Shown here one piece after another: positions 1 to 7,593 of a DNA stretch of 27,394 nt; the first letter of the stretch is position 1, and each line of letters starts with the position of its first letter. Location: NCBI GenBank assembly GCA_028565715.1, contig JAOXYC010213127.1, positions 1 through 27,394 of the forward strand, written 5' to 3'. The translations under genes were made by a program, and so were the position numbers. This DNA is from Phoronis pallida. Its lineage: Eukaryota; Phoronida; Phoronidae. Under the pieces are notes generated by a model. That model ran no database searches. It saw only the letters and a list, made by a program, of their open reading frames with translations, and was not told the origin of the DNA.

Positions 1-84
1 AATTATATAAACTTTTATATAAGAAAAATATTGAATCTAATCCTATTGATGTACTGTGTGAAATATGAACTCTTCCTGACCAAT

Positions 85-384
85 CTACATATACAAAGTT
101 TTTTTTTTATCACTTTCATATATTTCTATACAATATAATAATCCTGGAGATGTTAAATGTCCATAAAATTCTCTCATTTGTTCATACATTTTTTTATAAA
201 AATCAGATTTTTGAAATAAATTTTTATCAATATATCTTTGTATAGTTTTATGTGTTGCATTACGTAAATATGTTAAATTTTTATATTTACATCCACTGAC
301 AAAAGGTTTAATTTTTTCTTTTTGATTATTATTTTTTTTAAGAAAAAACGTTCTATTGTCAATATTATGTCTTTTAAATCTCAT
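85..384 (-). CDS. Unknown small protein, frame probably broken at an A10 tract
   Basis: I do not recognise this 99-residue protein. It is basic and Lys/Asn-rich at the N-terminus, with a helix-turn-helix-like stretch around residues 38-54 (YLRNATHKTIQRYIDKN) and a central FYGHLTSPGLLYCIEIY segment. It starts at ATG (382-384) and ends at TAG (85-87). The last few codons follow a run of ten A on the coding strand (positions 99-108). If one extra A is read there, the frame stays open without a stop to position 1 of the window, 32 more codons, continuing NFVYVDWSGRV and onward. The real gene may therefore be longer and cut by the window edge. The causes could be a true frameshift (decaying gene), polymerase slippage on the A-run, or a sequencing error. 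It lies just downstream of rnpB on the same strand. Confidence 0.5.
   Translation of the reverse strand: MRFKRHNIDNRTFFLKKNNNQKEKIKPFVSGCKYKNLTYLRNATHKTIQRYIDKNLFQKSDFYKKMYEQMREFYGHLTSPGLLYCIEIYESDKKKTLYM
99..108 (-). repeat. A10 homopolymer at an apparent frame break
   Basis: Ten consecutive T on the plus strand, read as A10 by the minus-strand gene that begins at 384. The annotated frame ends four codons after the run. A +1 shift opens a stop-free frame to the window edge. Long A-runs are known sites of transcriptional slippage in A+T-rich endosymbionts such as Buchnera and Blochmannia; whether that happens here is inference. Confidence 0.6.
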
Positions 385-410
385 AAATAGTATTTTTATA
401 TATATAAAAC

Positions 411-688
411 AATAAGATATTAATAAGCCAAGTTCTGTTTATTTGGCAATTTATCTATTATATAAATTACTTTATATACTTTGCGTTTTACTTGCTTCTG
501 ATATGTGTTTATCGTTTTAGAATAGTCACCTATTCTCCATTTCACTCTTGATGTTTATTAAACATTAGATATAGTTTCTGTGATACTTGCAATACATATA
601 AAAAATATATGCTCTACACTTTCTGTAGTATCTTATTAAAGCTCGGACTTTCCTCATGTTTTACATGCTGCCAATTTTATATCTTATT
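411..688 (-). ncRNA. rnpB: RNase P RNA, reduced
   Basis: Catalytic RNA of RNase P, which removes 5' leaders from tRNA precursors. On the minus strand the conserved 5' P4 region GAGGAAAGTCCGAGC lies at 655-641 and the matching 3' signature ACAGAACTTGGCTTATT at 438-422; the consensus is ACAGAACCCGGCTTAT. The internal conserved CACAGAAAC is at 582-574, followed by an AGAGTGAAA element and a GGTGACTATTCT stretch like the usual AGGGTGAAA...GGTAAGAG region. The ends 688-679 and 420-411 are perfectly complementary over 10 bp (AATAAGATAT with ATATCTTATT), which would be helix P1. These ends give about 278 nt, against about 380 in E. coli, so peripheral helices have been lost. It lies between two minus-strand genes. 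Identity is firm; the exact termini are inferred from the P1 pairing. Confidence 0.92.
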
Positions 689-706
689 GTTAAATAAAAT
701 TATATA

Positions 707-1429
707 TTAAATTTTAATATTGTATAAATTAAAATACTCATCTTCTGAATAACTATATTTATCTATAAGATTATGTTTTTGTAATAATTGATATGTTAAT
801 TCTATATATTTATAAAATTTATTTTCTCCATTAGATAGACTATGTTCTTTTATTAAATAGATTTTTGCTTGATAAGATATTTTTGAACCAAAACATATAA
901 ATATATTATTAACATTATATCCATTATTATTTAATCCATTTTTATATATATACATTTGTAAATCGTAATTATACTTTTCAATAATTTCTTCAATATTTCT
1001 TAAAACCATAGATGTAGTTTTAATTTCTATAATTATACTATTAGATATATTATAAATATCTGGTATAGCTTTAATAGAAAATATTCTATTTTTAAATTTA
1101 ATTAAATATTTAATTCTTTTTTCATACATTATATTCTCTCCAGTCATTATTTTTTTATACTCAGGAGAATTTTTTATTGATTCTGATAATAATATTGCAC
1201 ATGATTTATCATGTAAGCTTAAATATGCTTTATTTTTTATTCTATCTACATAACTATCTTGTATACATGTTGTTACATCATTTTTTTCATTTGTAATACT
1301 AGAATGTAATACTTTCCCATATTCAAATACTATTTCTGCGTCTGATCTTCTTTCGATATATTTTAAAAATTTTTCTTCACAAGAGCTGGTTGTTAACATT
1401 GAAAATGATAAATTTTTCTTAGAAAACAT
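707..1429 (-). CDS. RecE/DUF3799-like PD-(D/E)XK nuclease
   Basis: A 240-residue protein with the layout of the exodeoxyribonuclease VIII (RecE) C-terminal / DUF3799 nuclease family. An early G-x-x-x-H motif (YGKVLH, His42) is followed by the metal-binding core: Pro-Asp at 123-124 (AIPDIYN), then EIKTT with Glu135 and Lys137, then YDLQMYIY (155-162) supplying the Gln-x-x-x-Tyr motif. All expected catalytic residues are present, so the enzyme may be active on double-stranded DNA ends. In phages and prophages such exonucleases normally pair with a RecT/Beta-type annealing protein; no such partner is recognisable here. RecB- or Cas4-type nucleases share the fold, but the N-terminal G-x-x-x-H and the EIKTT/YDLQ signature favour RecE/DUF3799. 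The start is ATG with no visible Shine-Dalgarno. It is divergent from rpsT, with 48 bp between starts. Confidence 0.75.
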   Translation of the reverse strand: MFSKKNLSFSMLTTSSCEEKFLKYIERRSDAEIVFEYGKVLHSSITNEKNDVTTCIQDSYVDRIKNKAYLSLHDKSCAILLSESIKNSPEYKKIMTGENIMYEKRIKYLIKFKNRIFSIKAIPDIYNISNSIIIEIKTTSMVLRNIEEIIEKYNYDLQMYIYKNGLNNNGYNVNNIFICFGSKISYQAKIYLIKEHSLSNGENKFYKYIELTYQLLQKHNLIDKYSYSEDEYFNLYNIKI

Positions 1430-1477
1430 TTTTTAATAATAATAAATGAAATATAATATTTGTAAAATTATTTTGTT

Positions 1478-1795
1478 ATGGTGGATAAAGATGATAGTTC
1501 TAAAGAAGTAAAGAAGATGACTAAACCATATATGCGTAAGAAACGTAAATTAAGTATTATTAAAAGTGAAAAAAAATCTTATATTATTAATAAAAGATTT
1601 AAGAATTTATTTTCTGTATATAAGAGAGATTTTAAATATAGTAAGGATAAAAGTTTATTAGATATAAATTTTAAAAAGTATTTTTCTATACTTACTATTA
1701 TGGAAAAAATGAATATATTTCATAAAAATAAAGTTAACAGGCTAAGATCTAAAGCATCTAAACAATTTAATTCTTTGTTAAAAAATTATATATAA
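1478..1795 (+). CDS. rpsT: Ribosomal protein bS20
   Basis: Small-subunit protein that binds 16S rRNA early in 30S assembly. The family signature is clear: a very basic N-terminal helix (KRKLSIIKSEKKSY, about residues 23-35), a central helix, and the conserved C-terminal block FHKNKVNRLRSKASK (81-95), matching the family's IHKNxAxRxKSRLxK. The protein is 105 residues, against 85-90 usual. The extra length is an acidic N-terminal tail (MVDKDDSSKEVKK), so translation could instead begin at ATG 1517, giving 92 residues; I keep the upstream ATG because neither start has a convincing ribosome binding site. It is divergent from the nuclease gene. Ends TAA inside a possible all-A/T hairpin. Confidence 0.85.
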   Translation: MVDKDDSSKEVKKMTKPYMRKKRKLSIIKSEKKSYIINKRFKNLFSVYKRDFKYSKDKSLLDINFKKYFSILTIMEKMNIFHKNKVNRLRSKASKQFNSLLKNYI

Positions 1796-1817
1796 AAATA
1801 AAATATTTTTTATTTTT
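1794..1817 (+). terminator. Possible all-A/T hairpin after rpsT
   Basis: AAAAATAAAA (1794-1803) is the exact reverse complement of TTTTATTTTT (1808-1817), with a 4-nt loop, starting in the rpsT stop codon. The stem contains no G or C and a clear T-run does not follow it. In sequence this A+T-rich such a pairing can arise by chance. The remaining gap to 2015 is plain A+T-rich sequence in which I see nothing else. Confidence 0.25.
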
Positions 1818-2015
1818 ATAAAAAAATAGTATTATTATCGATATTTTATAAATATAAAAGTTGTTTATTATATATTTTTTAATAAAAAATTAATAAAATA
1901 AAAGAAATAATAGGATATTTAATATTAAATAATGTTAAAAATAATTCTATTTATAGTAATTTTTTAAATATTAATAAAGAAAAGTGATAATATTTTAAGA
2001 ATAAAATCTATAATT

Positions 2016-2450
2016 ATGGAAGAATTTGCAAGAAGTAATGGTGATGTTTATTCACCTACAAATAATGGTGTTGAATTAATAAAATGTAATAGTAATGATT
2101 CAGATACAGGTGGTGTTTTAAGCACAAATGTAGAAAGTTCAAATACTTCAGTATTACAAGAAACATCACTAGAATTAACAACAGGAGATACTGTTGAAGA
2201 TACTGTTAGTGTTGTTGATACTGAAAGTAATAAACCTACTGATAGTAATGGTAAATTACAACGTTTTTCATTATGTTGTAATCAAAATAAAAATGTAATT
2301 ACATTTACTGTTATTGCTATTATTTTCATGTCTTTATATGCACTTTATAATGAAAGATTTATGTCAGTTTTGAATGACATTGATGCTGGTACTAATTATC
2401 ATTATGAGGTAAATAGTCACGTTCATACTCATAATTATCCAGGTTGGTAA
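2016..2450 (+). CDS. Unknown single-span membrane protein with His-rich tail
   Basis: I do not recognise this 144-residue protein. Residues 1-85 are rich in Ser, Thr, Asp, Glu and Asn with no hydrophobic segment, which suggests a disordered, probably cytoplasmic domain. A single membrane span follows at about 94-112 (NVITFTVIAIIFMSLYALY). The tail has 32 residues and ends in a His/Tyr/Asn cluster (NYHYEVNSHVHTHNYPGW), including an H-x-H-x-H. Two adjacent Cys (87-88) sit just before the span. There is no signal peptide and no known domain. The codon choice (ACA, GGT, GAA) is a little richer in G and C than its neighbours. The start ATG lacks a Shine-Dalgarno. It is followed by gltX on the opposite strand. 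Confidence 0.75.
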   Translation: MEEFARSNGDVYSPTNNGVELIKCNSNDSDTGGVLSTNVESSNTSVLQETSLELTTGDTVEDTVSVVDTESNKPTDSNGKLQRFSLCCNQNKNVITFTVIAIIFMSLYALYNERFMSVLNDIDAGTNYHYEVNSHVHTHNYPGW

Positions 2451-2497
2451 TTATAGTTATTAGATAAATAATTATGTTTTTTTATTCAAGTTCTTTA

Positions 2498-3793
2498 TTA
2501 AGAATTATCAATGCTTAATATTAATGAAATAAACTTCTCTCTAAAAGAGTAAGGATTAATTAGATAAGCAATATTTGATATAGATATTCCATCTTTTTTA
2601 TTATAAAAAATTATTCTTAGTATATTTTGGTAATTTTTGTTTTGTATAATTTCTATAGTTTTTTCTTTGTATTTTAATATATCATCATATAATAAATATA
2701 ATTGATTTTTTTCTTCTTTTGATAAAGAATTTAAGTTCTCTATAGATATATATTTTAAGTTAATTATGTTACATATATTTATATACTCTTGTATATTTTT
2801 TACTCTATTAATTATTTGTATTTCATTTAAGTATGATGTATATTGAATTTTTTCTTTAATATTATTAAGCATGCAATATAATGATATATCATCTGCTTTA
2901 ATATTTTTTATATGTTTAATATTTAAATTTTTTAATTTATCTTCATCATATATACAATTAGAGACACTAAAATTTGATTCTGTAAAATATTGTATAATAT
3001 CATTCATTGTAAATATTTCATAGTTTTTGTATGACCAACCTAGTTTTATAATACAATTTAGTATTGCTGTTCTTAAGTATCCTAAAGATAATAGCTGTTT
3101 AATACTTTTAAATGTATTATTATCACTATTTTTATTTATGCTTCTTTTAGAAATTTTACTATTATCTTTATTAATTATTAGTGGTATATGTATATATATT
3201 GGTTGTTTAATATTTAAAGCCTTATATATAATTACTTGTTTCCATGTATTCATTACATGATCTCCACCTCTTATGATATGAGAAATGTTTTCTTCTATAT
3301 CAGATACTACTGTTATAAAATTATATAGTGGCATTCCATTTTCTCTTACTATAATAAAATCTTTAATTGTATTTTTAGGTATTTTTATATTTCCTAATAT
3401 TTGATCTTTAAATTCTATATCTTGTATTGTTTTTGTATTAAATACAATACATCCTTTTTGATAGTTAAAGCTATTACATATACAGTTATTTCTATCTATT
3501 CCACATATACAGTAATAAATAAATTTATTATTATTTAGTTTTTCTATATATTTATGTATTCTGTTTAAATAACTTGTTTGAAATAAAATTTGATCAAAAT
3601 TTATACTTAAATATCCAAATATATTTAATATTTCATTTAGATAATTAATGTTATTTCTTTCTTGATCAGTATCATCTATTCTTAAAATAAATTTGTAATT
3701 ATATTTTTTAGAATATAAATAATTAAAAATTGCAGTTCTAAGATTTCCGATATGTATATCTCCTGTTGGCGATGGAGCAAATCTTAATTTCAT
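2498..3793 (-). CDS. gltX: Glutamyl-tRNA synthetase
   Basis: Class I aminoacyl-tRNA synthetase that attaches glutamate to tRNA-Glu; in bacteria lacking GlnRS it also charges tRNA-Gln for amidation. The N-terminus RFAPSPTGDIHIGNLRT (4-20) carries the HIGH motif as HIGN (14-17). LRIDDTDQER (37-46) is the Glu-binding region, and KISKR (213-217) is the KMSKS loop. A zinc-type Cys cluster occurs at 95, 97, 104 and 106. Its length is 431 residues, against about 470 typical, with a low-complexity Ile/Asn-rich anticodon-binding half. Discriminating and non-discriminating forms cannot be told apart by eye. It is divergent from the tRNA-Arg gene, 63 bp away. Identity is firm. Confidence 0.95.
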   Translation of the reverse strand: MKLRFAPSPTGDIHIGNLRTAIFNYLYSKKYNYKFILRIDDTDQERNNINYLNEILNIFGYLSINFDQILFQTSYLNRIHKYIEKLNNNKFIYYCICGIDRNNCICNSFNYQKGCIVFNTKTIQDIEFKDQILGNIKIPKNTIKDFIIVRENGMPLYNFITVVSDIEENISHIIRGGDHVMNTWKQVIIYKALNIKQPIYIHIPLIINKDNSKISKRSINKNSDNNTFKSIKQLLSLGYLRTAILNCIIKLGWSYKNYEIFTMNDIIQYFTESNFSVSNCIYDEDKLKNLNIKHIKNIKADDISLYCMLNNIKEKIQYTSYLNEIQIINRVKNIQEYINICNIINLKYISIENLNSLSKEEKNQLYLLYDDILKYKEKTIEIIQNKNYQNILRIIFYNKKDGISISNIAYLINPYSFREKFISLILSIDNS

Positions 3794-3856
3794 AAATATT
3801 TATCATTTTATATCTAATATATAATAAAATAATATAAATTTTATTTTATATTATAT

Positions 3857-3929
3857 GCGCTTATAGCTCAACAGGATAGAGCACTAGTCTTCTAAGCTGG
3901 TGGTAGGGGTTCAAGTCCTCTTAGGCGCT
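3857..3929 (+). tRNA. tRNA-Arg (anticodon UCU)
   Basis: Reads AGA/AGG arginine codons; AGA is a common Arg codon in this window. The acceptor stem GCGCTTA (3857-3863) pairs with TAGGCGC (3922-3928). The D-arm holds TAGCTCAACAGGATAGAGCA, the anticodon loop is CTTCTAA with anticodon TCT, and the T-arm is AGGGG-TTCAAGT-CCTCT. CCA is not encoded. A tRNA-Pro gene follows 19 bp downstream, so the two are probably co-transcribed. Confidence 0.95.
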
Positions 3930-3948
3930 TTTTAAATTTTTTTATATA

Positions 3949-4022
3949 CGGGATATAGCGTAGCCTGGTATCGCGCATGTTTTGGGTACATGAGGTCAAG
4001 GGTTCGAATCCCTTTGTCCCGA
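3949..4022 (+). tRNA. tRNA-Pro (anticodon UGG)
   Basis: The acceptor stem CGGGATA (3949-3955) pairs with TTGTCCCG up to 4021, with a C1-G72 first pair as usual for bacterial tRNA-Pro. The anticodon stem-loop is CATGT-TTTGGGT-ACATG with anticodon TGG, and the T-loop is TTCGAAT. The discriminator is A and no CCA is encoded. Wobble U34 could let it read all Pro codons. Confidence 0.96.
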
Positions 4023-4086
4023 TTTACATTAATTATTTTATAAAAAATACTTTTCTTTTATAAAATTTATAAATTATTTAAATAAA

Positions 4087-4722
4087 ATGGTAGAAGAAAG
4101 AAGAGATTTTAATACAACTGAAGAATATATTGACTATCTAAAAGGAGGAGCTATTGAATGCATTAACTTTTCTGTATGCGATATGAAGGTTGATACCAAA
4201 ATATTAAAAGAAGCATTTGATACTATATTTAATCAACAAATTATTTTTAATGGTAATAGTACTGTTAAGATTCATGATAGTGAAGGAAGTGTTGTGCTTC
4301 AACTACATATTGAGCCACATTTGTCAGATACTATTAATAATACACCTATTCTTAATAAAGAGATGATGGTTGGATTTATAAAGTTAAAAGCTCTTTTGAG
4401 AGGAATCACTAAGAAAAATAATCAAGAAGATGCTAGTATAACTTTAGCAAACTATACGGCAGCTAAACATTTTTATTCTGGTTTATGTGATAATGAAGAT
4501 CATATGAGTAATGATAAAGGTGTATATAGCTTATATATTGATAAGTTTGGAGGAAATAAAATAGCTATATTTTTTCAAAATATATTTATTGGTGTTATTT
4601 TTTCTTTATTTATAATTAGTTTTTCATATTTAACATCACGATTATTTTTAGATATTGTAAATAAAATTACAAACAAATTTAGAAAAAATAAATATAATAC
4701 TATTAAAATTGGTAAAAATTAA
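4087..4722 (+). CDS. Unknown C-terminally anchored membrane protein
   Basis: I do not recognise this 211-residue protein. Residues 1-155 look soluble and mixed, with no signal peptide; the start is MVEERRDFNTTEEYIDYLKGG. A single strong membrane span lies at about 161-183 (IFFQNIFIGVIFSLFIISFS), followed by a basic tail rich in Lys and Asn (190-211), which predicts the C-terminus in the cytoplasm by the positive-inside rule. It is the first of three unknown plus-strand genes leading into secE. The spacing to the next gene is 72 bp, so a separate promoter there is possible. Confidence 0.75.
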   Translation: MVEERRDFNTTEEYIDYLKGGAIECINFSVCDMKVDTKILKEAFDTIFNQQIIFNGNSTVKIHDSEGSVVLQLHIEPHLSDTINNTPILNKEMMVGFIKLKALLRGITKKNNQEDASITLANYTAAKHFYSGLCDNEDHMSNDKGVYSLYIDKFGGNKIAIFFQNIFIGVIFSLFIISFSYLTSRLFLDIVNKITNKFRKNKYNTIKIGKN

Positions 4723-4794
4723 TAATTATATAATAATGTTTAATATTTTATATTTTTTATGATTTTTTTTTAGTTTAAAATAAATTTTTATGTA

Positions 4795-5619
4795 GTGATA
4801 AAACAAGTATGTATTTCTGATGTTTGTCTTTTTTATGAACCAAAGCCAGACTATAGATTTAAAGATACAGTAGCAAGTCCTGTAGAATTTTCTAAAGTAT
4901 CTATTTTATTTATGACTTATGGTTTAAAATCTTGGCCTTCAAAAAATTCTGACTTTGAGTCATATTTTAATTATATGCCTACACTTCAATCTCGTAGTAA
5001 TTTTAATGATTTAGAATGTTTAAATATTATGGTTAAAGATGATAAAACAGTGCAAGTGCCTATTATTGGTGATTTAATTGCAAAAGTAAAAGTATCTGTT
5101 AATTATCAGTCTTTAATTAATAAAAATAATCAATTAAATGTAGATATGGCTGCACTTATGGCTTATTCATTTGAAAAAACTATTGGTTTATTAAATCCTT
5201 ATTATTCTTTTGAGAGTTCATATTCTTTCTTAATTGGAAATATATTCAAAAATTATAAGATAGATAATTTTTTTGGATTAAAAAATAATAATAATGCAGA
5301 TGATCTAACACATATTAATATTAGAGGTGAAAATATATATTTATCTAATTCAATATTGAGATCTTATAATACGAAAGAAAGTGCAGAACAATCACTTAAA
5401 TTAGATATCTTAACTGATCTTGAAAAAGTTTCTCCAGTTTTGGTTTTAGATAATCAAGATGGAATTCCAAGTGGTAATGATGTATTTTCTAATACAAAAA
5501 GATTAATTAATAGTAAATATTCTAGTAGAGAAAATAAAGATAATGCGATGTTTTCTGTTAGGTTATATGTAAATAATAATGATGATAAATCAAATATATG
5601 CATAAAAAGTATACATTAA
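4795..5619 (+). CDS. Unknown protein, non-ATG start
   Basis: I do not recognise this 274-residue protein. It has no membrane segment and no signal peptide. The N-terminal half carries several aromatic residues (FMTYGLKSWPSK, about 39-50; FESYFNYMP), the middle is Asn-rich (NNNNADD around 164-170), and the C-terminus has alternating charged and hydrophobic stretches. The first usable start in this frame is GTG 4795, unless an ATA a few codons upstream (4780) is used; a TAG at 4771 closes the frame. No ribosome binding site is visible. The next gene follows 21 bp downstream. The call as a real gene rests on length and typical codon use. Confidence 0.7.
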   Translation: MIKQVCISDVCLFYEPKPDYRFKDTVASPVEFSKVSILFMTYGLKSWPSKNSDFESYFNYMPTLQSRSNFNDLECLNIMVKDDKTVQVPIIGDLIAKVKVSVNYQSLINKNNQLNVDMAALMAYSFEKTIGLLNPYYSFESSYSFLIGNIFKNYKIDNFFGLKNNNNADDLTHINIRGENIYLSNSILRSYNTKESAEQSLKLDILTDLEKVSPVLVLDNQDGIPSGNDVFSNTKRLINSKYSSRENKDNAMFSVRLYVNNNDDKSNICIKSIH

Positions 5620-5640
5620 AAAGTAAAAACAAATAAGAAA

Positions 5641-6216
5641 ATGGTTTATCTTGATGATAATGTAGTTTTAAAAGAAAAAGAAATAGATTATTTAATAAAT
5701 AAAAGTTTTAATAATATATGTGAAATTAAGTTTTATATATTTAATCATGAAAAATTTGATAAATATAAGCATATAATTTATGAACATATGAATATATTAT
5801 TACTTATAATAATTGATATTATTTTAACTAGTTATGAATATTTAGATATAAATAGAAAAGATTTAGTATTAGAAAATACTTCATATTTATCTTTATCTAG
5901 TTTTTTATCTGAAGAAATTAATAATTTATATTTATATAGTGATATTTCATATAGTTTTAATATTATATTTGATGTACCTCTTATTGTATATCAGACTTTA
6001 GATAAAATTAATGTTAATAATGCTTATATTAAAGATGGTGATTATAAAATTTCAATATTTTTATGGTTATTAATGTGTGATATTCTTGATGCATTATATG
6101 AATCTTTTAATTATAAATATGATTTTGTATCAGCATTTTTACGAATTGCTTATGAGAAGAAGATTAATGGATTCATTATTGATAAAATAAGAGATAATAA
6201 TGTTAAGCTAAAATAA
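5641..6216 (+). CDS. Unknown protein with hydrophobic segments
   Basis: I do not recognise this 191-residue, Ile/Asn/Tyr-rich protein. It has a hydrophobic stretch at about 50-65 (MNILLLIIIDIILTSY) and another around 137-150 (ISIFLWLLMCDIL); both could be membrane spans or buried helices. It has no signal peptide and no motif. It ends 10 bp before secE on the same strand, so it is probably co-transcribed with the secE-nusG-ribosomal protein block. Confidence 0.7.
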   Translation: MVYLDDNVVLKEKEIDYLINKSFNNICEIKFYIFNHEKFDKYKHIIYEHMNILLLIIIDIILTSYEYLDINRKDLVLENTSYLSLSSFLSEEINNLYLYSDISYSFNIIFDVPLIVYQTLDKINVNNAYIKDGDYKISIFLWLLMCDILDALYESFNYKYDFVSAFLRIAYEKKINGFIIDKIRDNNVKLK

Positions 6217-6226
6217 ATATGATTTT

Positions 6227-6421
6227 ATGAATTTAATTATTAGTTTTTTTAAATATATTAAAGATTATTATAGAAATAGTAGTAAGAGTAATATTATAGA
6301 TTATTTAATGAATACATTTATTTATACTTTTATTGCTATAATAATTATAGGTATATGTTGTATTTGTGTAATTAAATCTGCAAATTATTTCTTTGATTTT
6401 ATAGTAAAAAAAATATACTAA
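6227..6421 (+). CDS. secE: Preprotein translocase subunit SecE
   Basis: Small clamp subunit of the SecYEG export channel in the inner membrane. The 64 residues show the single-span bacterial SecE plan: an amphipathic basic N-terminal helix (FFKYIKDYYRNSSKSN, about 7-22), one transmembrane helix (about 28-49) and a short tail. Primary sequence identity is low, so the assignment leans on size, topology and position directly before nusG, its near-universal neighbour. The gap to nusG is 51 bp. Confidence 0.85.
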   Translation: MNLIISFFKYIKDYYRNSSKSNIIDYLMNTFIYTFIAIIIIGICCICVIKSANYFFDFIVKKIY

Positions 6422-6472
6422 AATAATATTTTATTGATATCATTTTAGTAATATTTAAGTTCTAAACATAAT

Positions 6473-7129
6473 ATGTCTAATATTCGTAGAATTTTAGATA
6501 CTCGTTTATCTAATCTAAAGAAAAAGCAAAAAATTGGTAGTGGTAAAGCTTATGTTTTGCCACCTGAAAAACACTGGTTTGTCTTACATATTGTTATTTC
6601 TGCAAAGCAGAAGTTAAATGATTATTTTGAAGATTTAAAAAGCAGGGAATATATTTCTGATTTTTGTTTTGCTATAGATTTTGCTAAGAGTATATATTTA
6701 GATAATAATAAAGTTTCAGAAGATATATTTAAAACTCTTAATTATGTTTTTATAAAGATGTGTATTAGTGGAAAAAATAGATATCGTGTATTATCAAATA
6801 AATATGTTTTAAAGTTTTTTCCTAATAATGTAGAACCGTATTATATAGATAATATTGAAAATTTTATTCGTTCTATTAATAATACAAAAGTAGATGATAC
6901 AGATAATATAGATCATAAAAAAGAAGAAAAATTTAAAATTGGTTCTGTTGTTTTAATTAAAAATGGTATTTTTGTAGACTCAACAGGATATATATCAACA
7001 GTAAATTATAATGATAATATTGCAGAAGTATATATACTTTCTGGTGGTGTTTTTTCAGGATTGTCAAATAATGTTAAGACAAGTATTAGTTTAGATGATA
7101 TTGAAATTGTAGTAAATAACGCAAAATAA
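6473..7129 (+). CDS. nusG: Transcription elongation/termination factor NusG
   Basis: Binds RNA polymerase, reduces pausing and couples transcription to Rho or to the ribosome. The N-terminal NGN domain begins around residue 33 (KHWFVLHIVISAKQKLNDYF), matching the family's WYxxxxxxGxE. The C-terminal KOW domain runs from about 153 to 217, with KIGSVVLIKNGIF and the family's hydrophobic/Gly pattern. At 218 residues it is longer than the usual 175-185, owing to a basic N-terminal extension (1-30) and a charged linker before KOW (NTKVDDTDNIDHKKEEK). Only 1 bp separates its stop from the rplK start, so the two are translationally close. Confidence 0.93.
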   Translation: MSNIRRILDTRLSNLKKKQKIGSGKAYVLPPEKHWFVLHIVISAKQKLNDYFEDLKSREYISDFCFAIDFAKSIYLDNNKVSEDIFKTLNYVFIKMCISGKNRYRVLSNKYVLKFFPNNVEPYYIDNIENFIRSINNTKVDDTDNIDHKKEEKFKIGSVVLIKNGIFVDSTGYISTVNYNDNIAEVYILSGGVFSGLSNNVKTSISLDDIEIVVNNAK

Positions 7130-7130
7130 T

Positions 7131-7583
7131 ATGTCTTATATAGTTTTGAAAATGATTATACATAAAAAAGATCAATATGCTGCTAAAGATCAAAGAATTG
7201 CAGGTATTGGAGCTGTTTGTGGGCCTAGAGGAATGAAAGCTATAGATCTTCTTTATATGTTTGATGATATTGTAAATAAAAAGTATCCAAATATTAAAGA
7301 TATTGTTCCCTTTAATGTTAAGGTATATGCTTTTTTAGATCAACGTGGTAAAGTTAGTTCATTTGAAGTTGATGTACAAATACCTTCTACTACTTTTTGG
7401 CTGAAAAAGTTTTCTAATATTGATAAATTTTCTTCTTTACCTGGCAAAAAGGGTATTTTTATTGATAGAAGTGTATTTGATCAAGTTGTAGATATAAAGC
7501 TATCTAATAGTTCATTAAGTAGAGATATTATTGAAAAGTCTGTTTTAGGAACTATAAAAAGTTGTGGATTAATATTAAAGTAA
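7131..7583 (+). CDS. rplK: Ribosomal protein uL11
   Basis: Part of the factor-binding centre of the large subunit; binds 23S rRNA beside the L10-L12 stalk. The N-terminal domain aligns through GIGAVCGPRGMKAIDLLYMF (about 26-45), corresponding to the family's PPVGPALGQHGVNIMEFCKxFN. The C-terminal RNA-binding domain runs to the end (SVLGTIKSCGLILK, like AGTARSMGI). The normally conserved proline-rich segment is eroded: Pro-Pro-Val-Gly-Pro reads as IAGIGAV. The protein is 150 residues, close to normal. Identity is secure from order and C-terminus. Confidence 0.92.
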   Translation: MSYIVLKMIIHKKDQYAAKDQRIAGIGAVCGPRGMKAIDLLYMFDDIVNKKYPNIKDIVPFNVKVYAFLDQRGKVSSFEVDVQIPSTTFWLKKFSNIDKFSSLPGKKGIFIDRSVFDQVVDIKLSNSSLSRDIIEKSVLGTIKSCGLILK

Positions 7584-7593
7584 ATTTTTAGGG

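Noticed and set aside
3-68. Plus-strand open stretch ending in TGA, possibly the 3' end of a gene entering the window
   Set aside because: Only 21 codons, it would be the sole TGA stop, and it overlaps the shifted minus-strand frame that continues a real-looking gene.
3027-3260. Plus-strand hydrophobic frame opposite gltX
   Set aside because: Overlaps conserved gltX coding sequence; hydrophobicity comes from the complementary A-rich codons.
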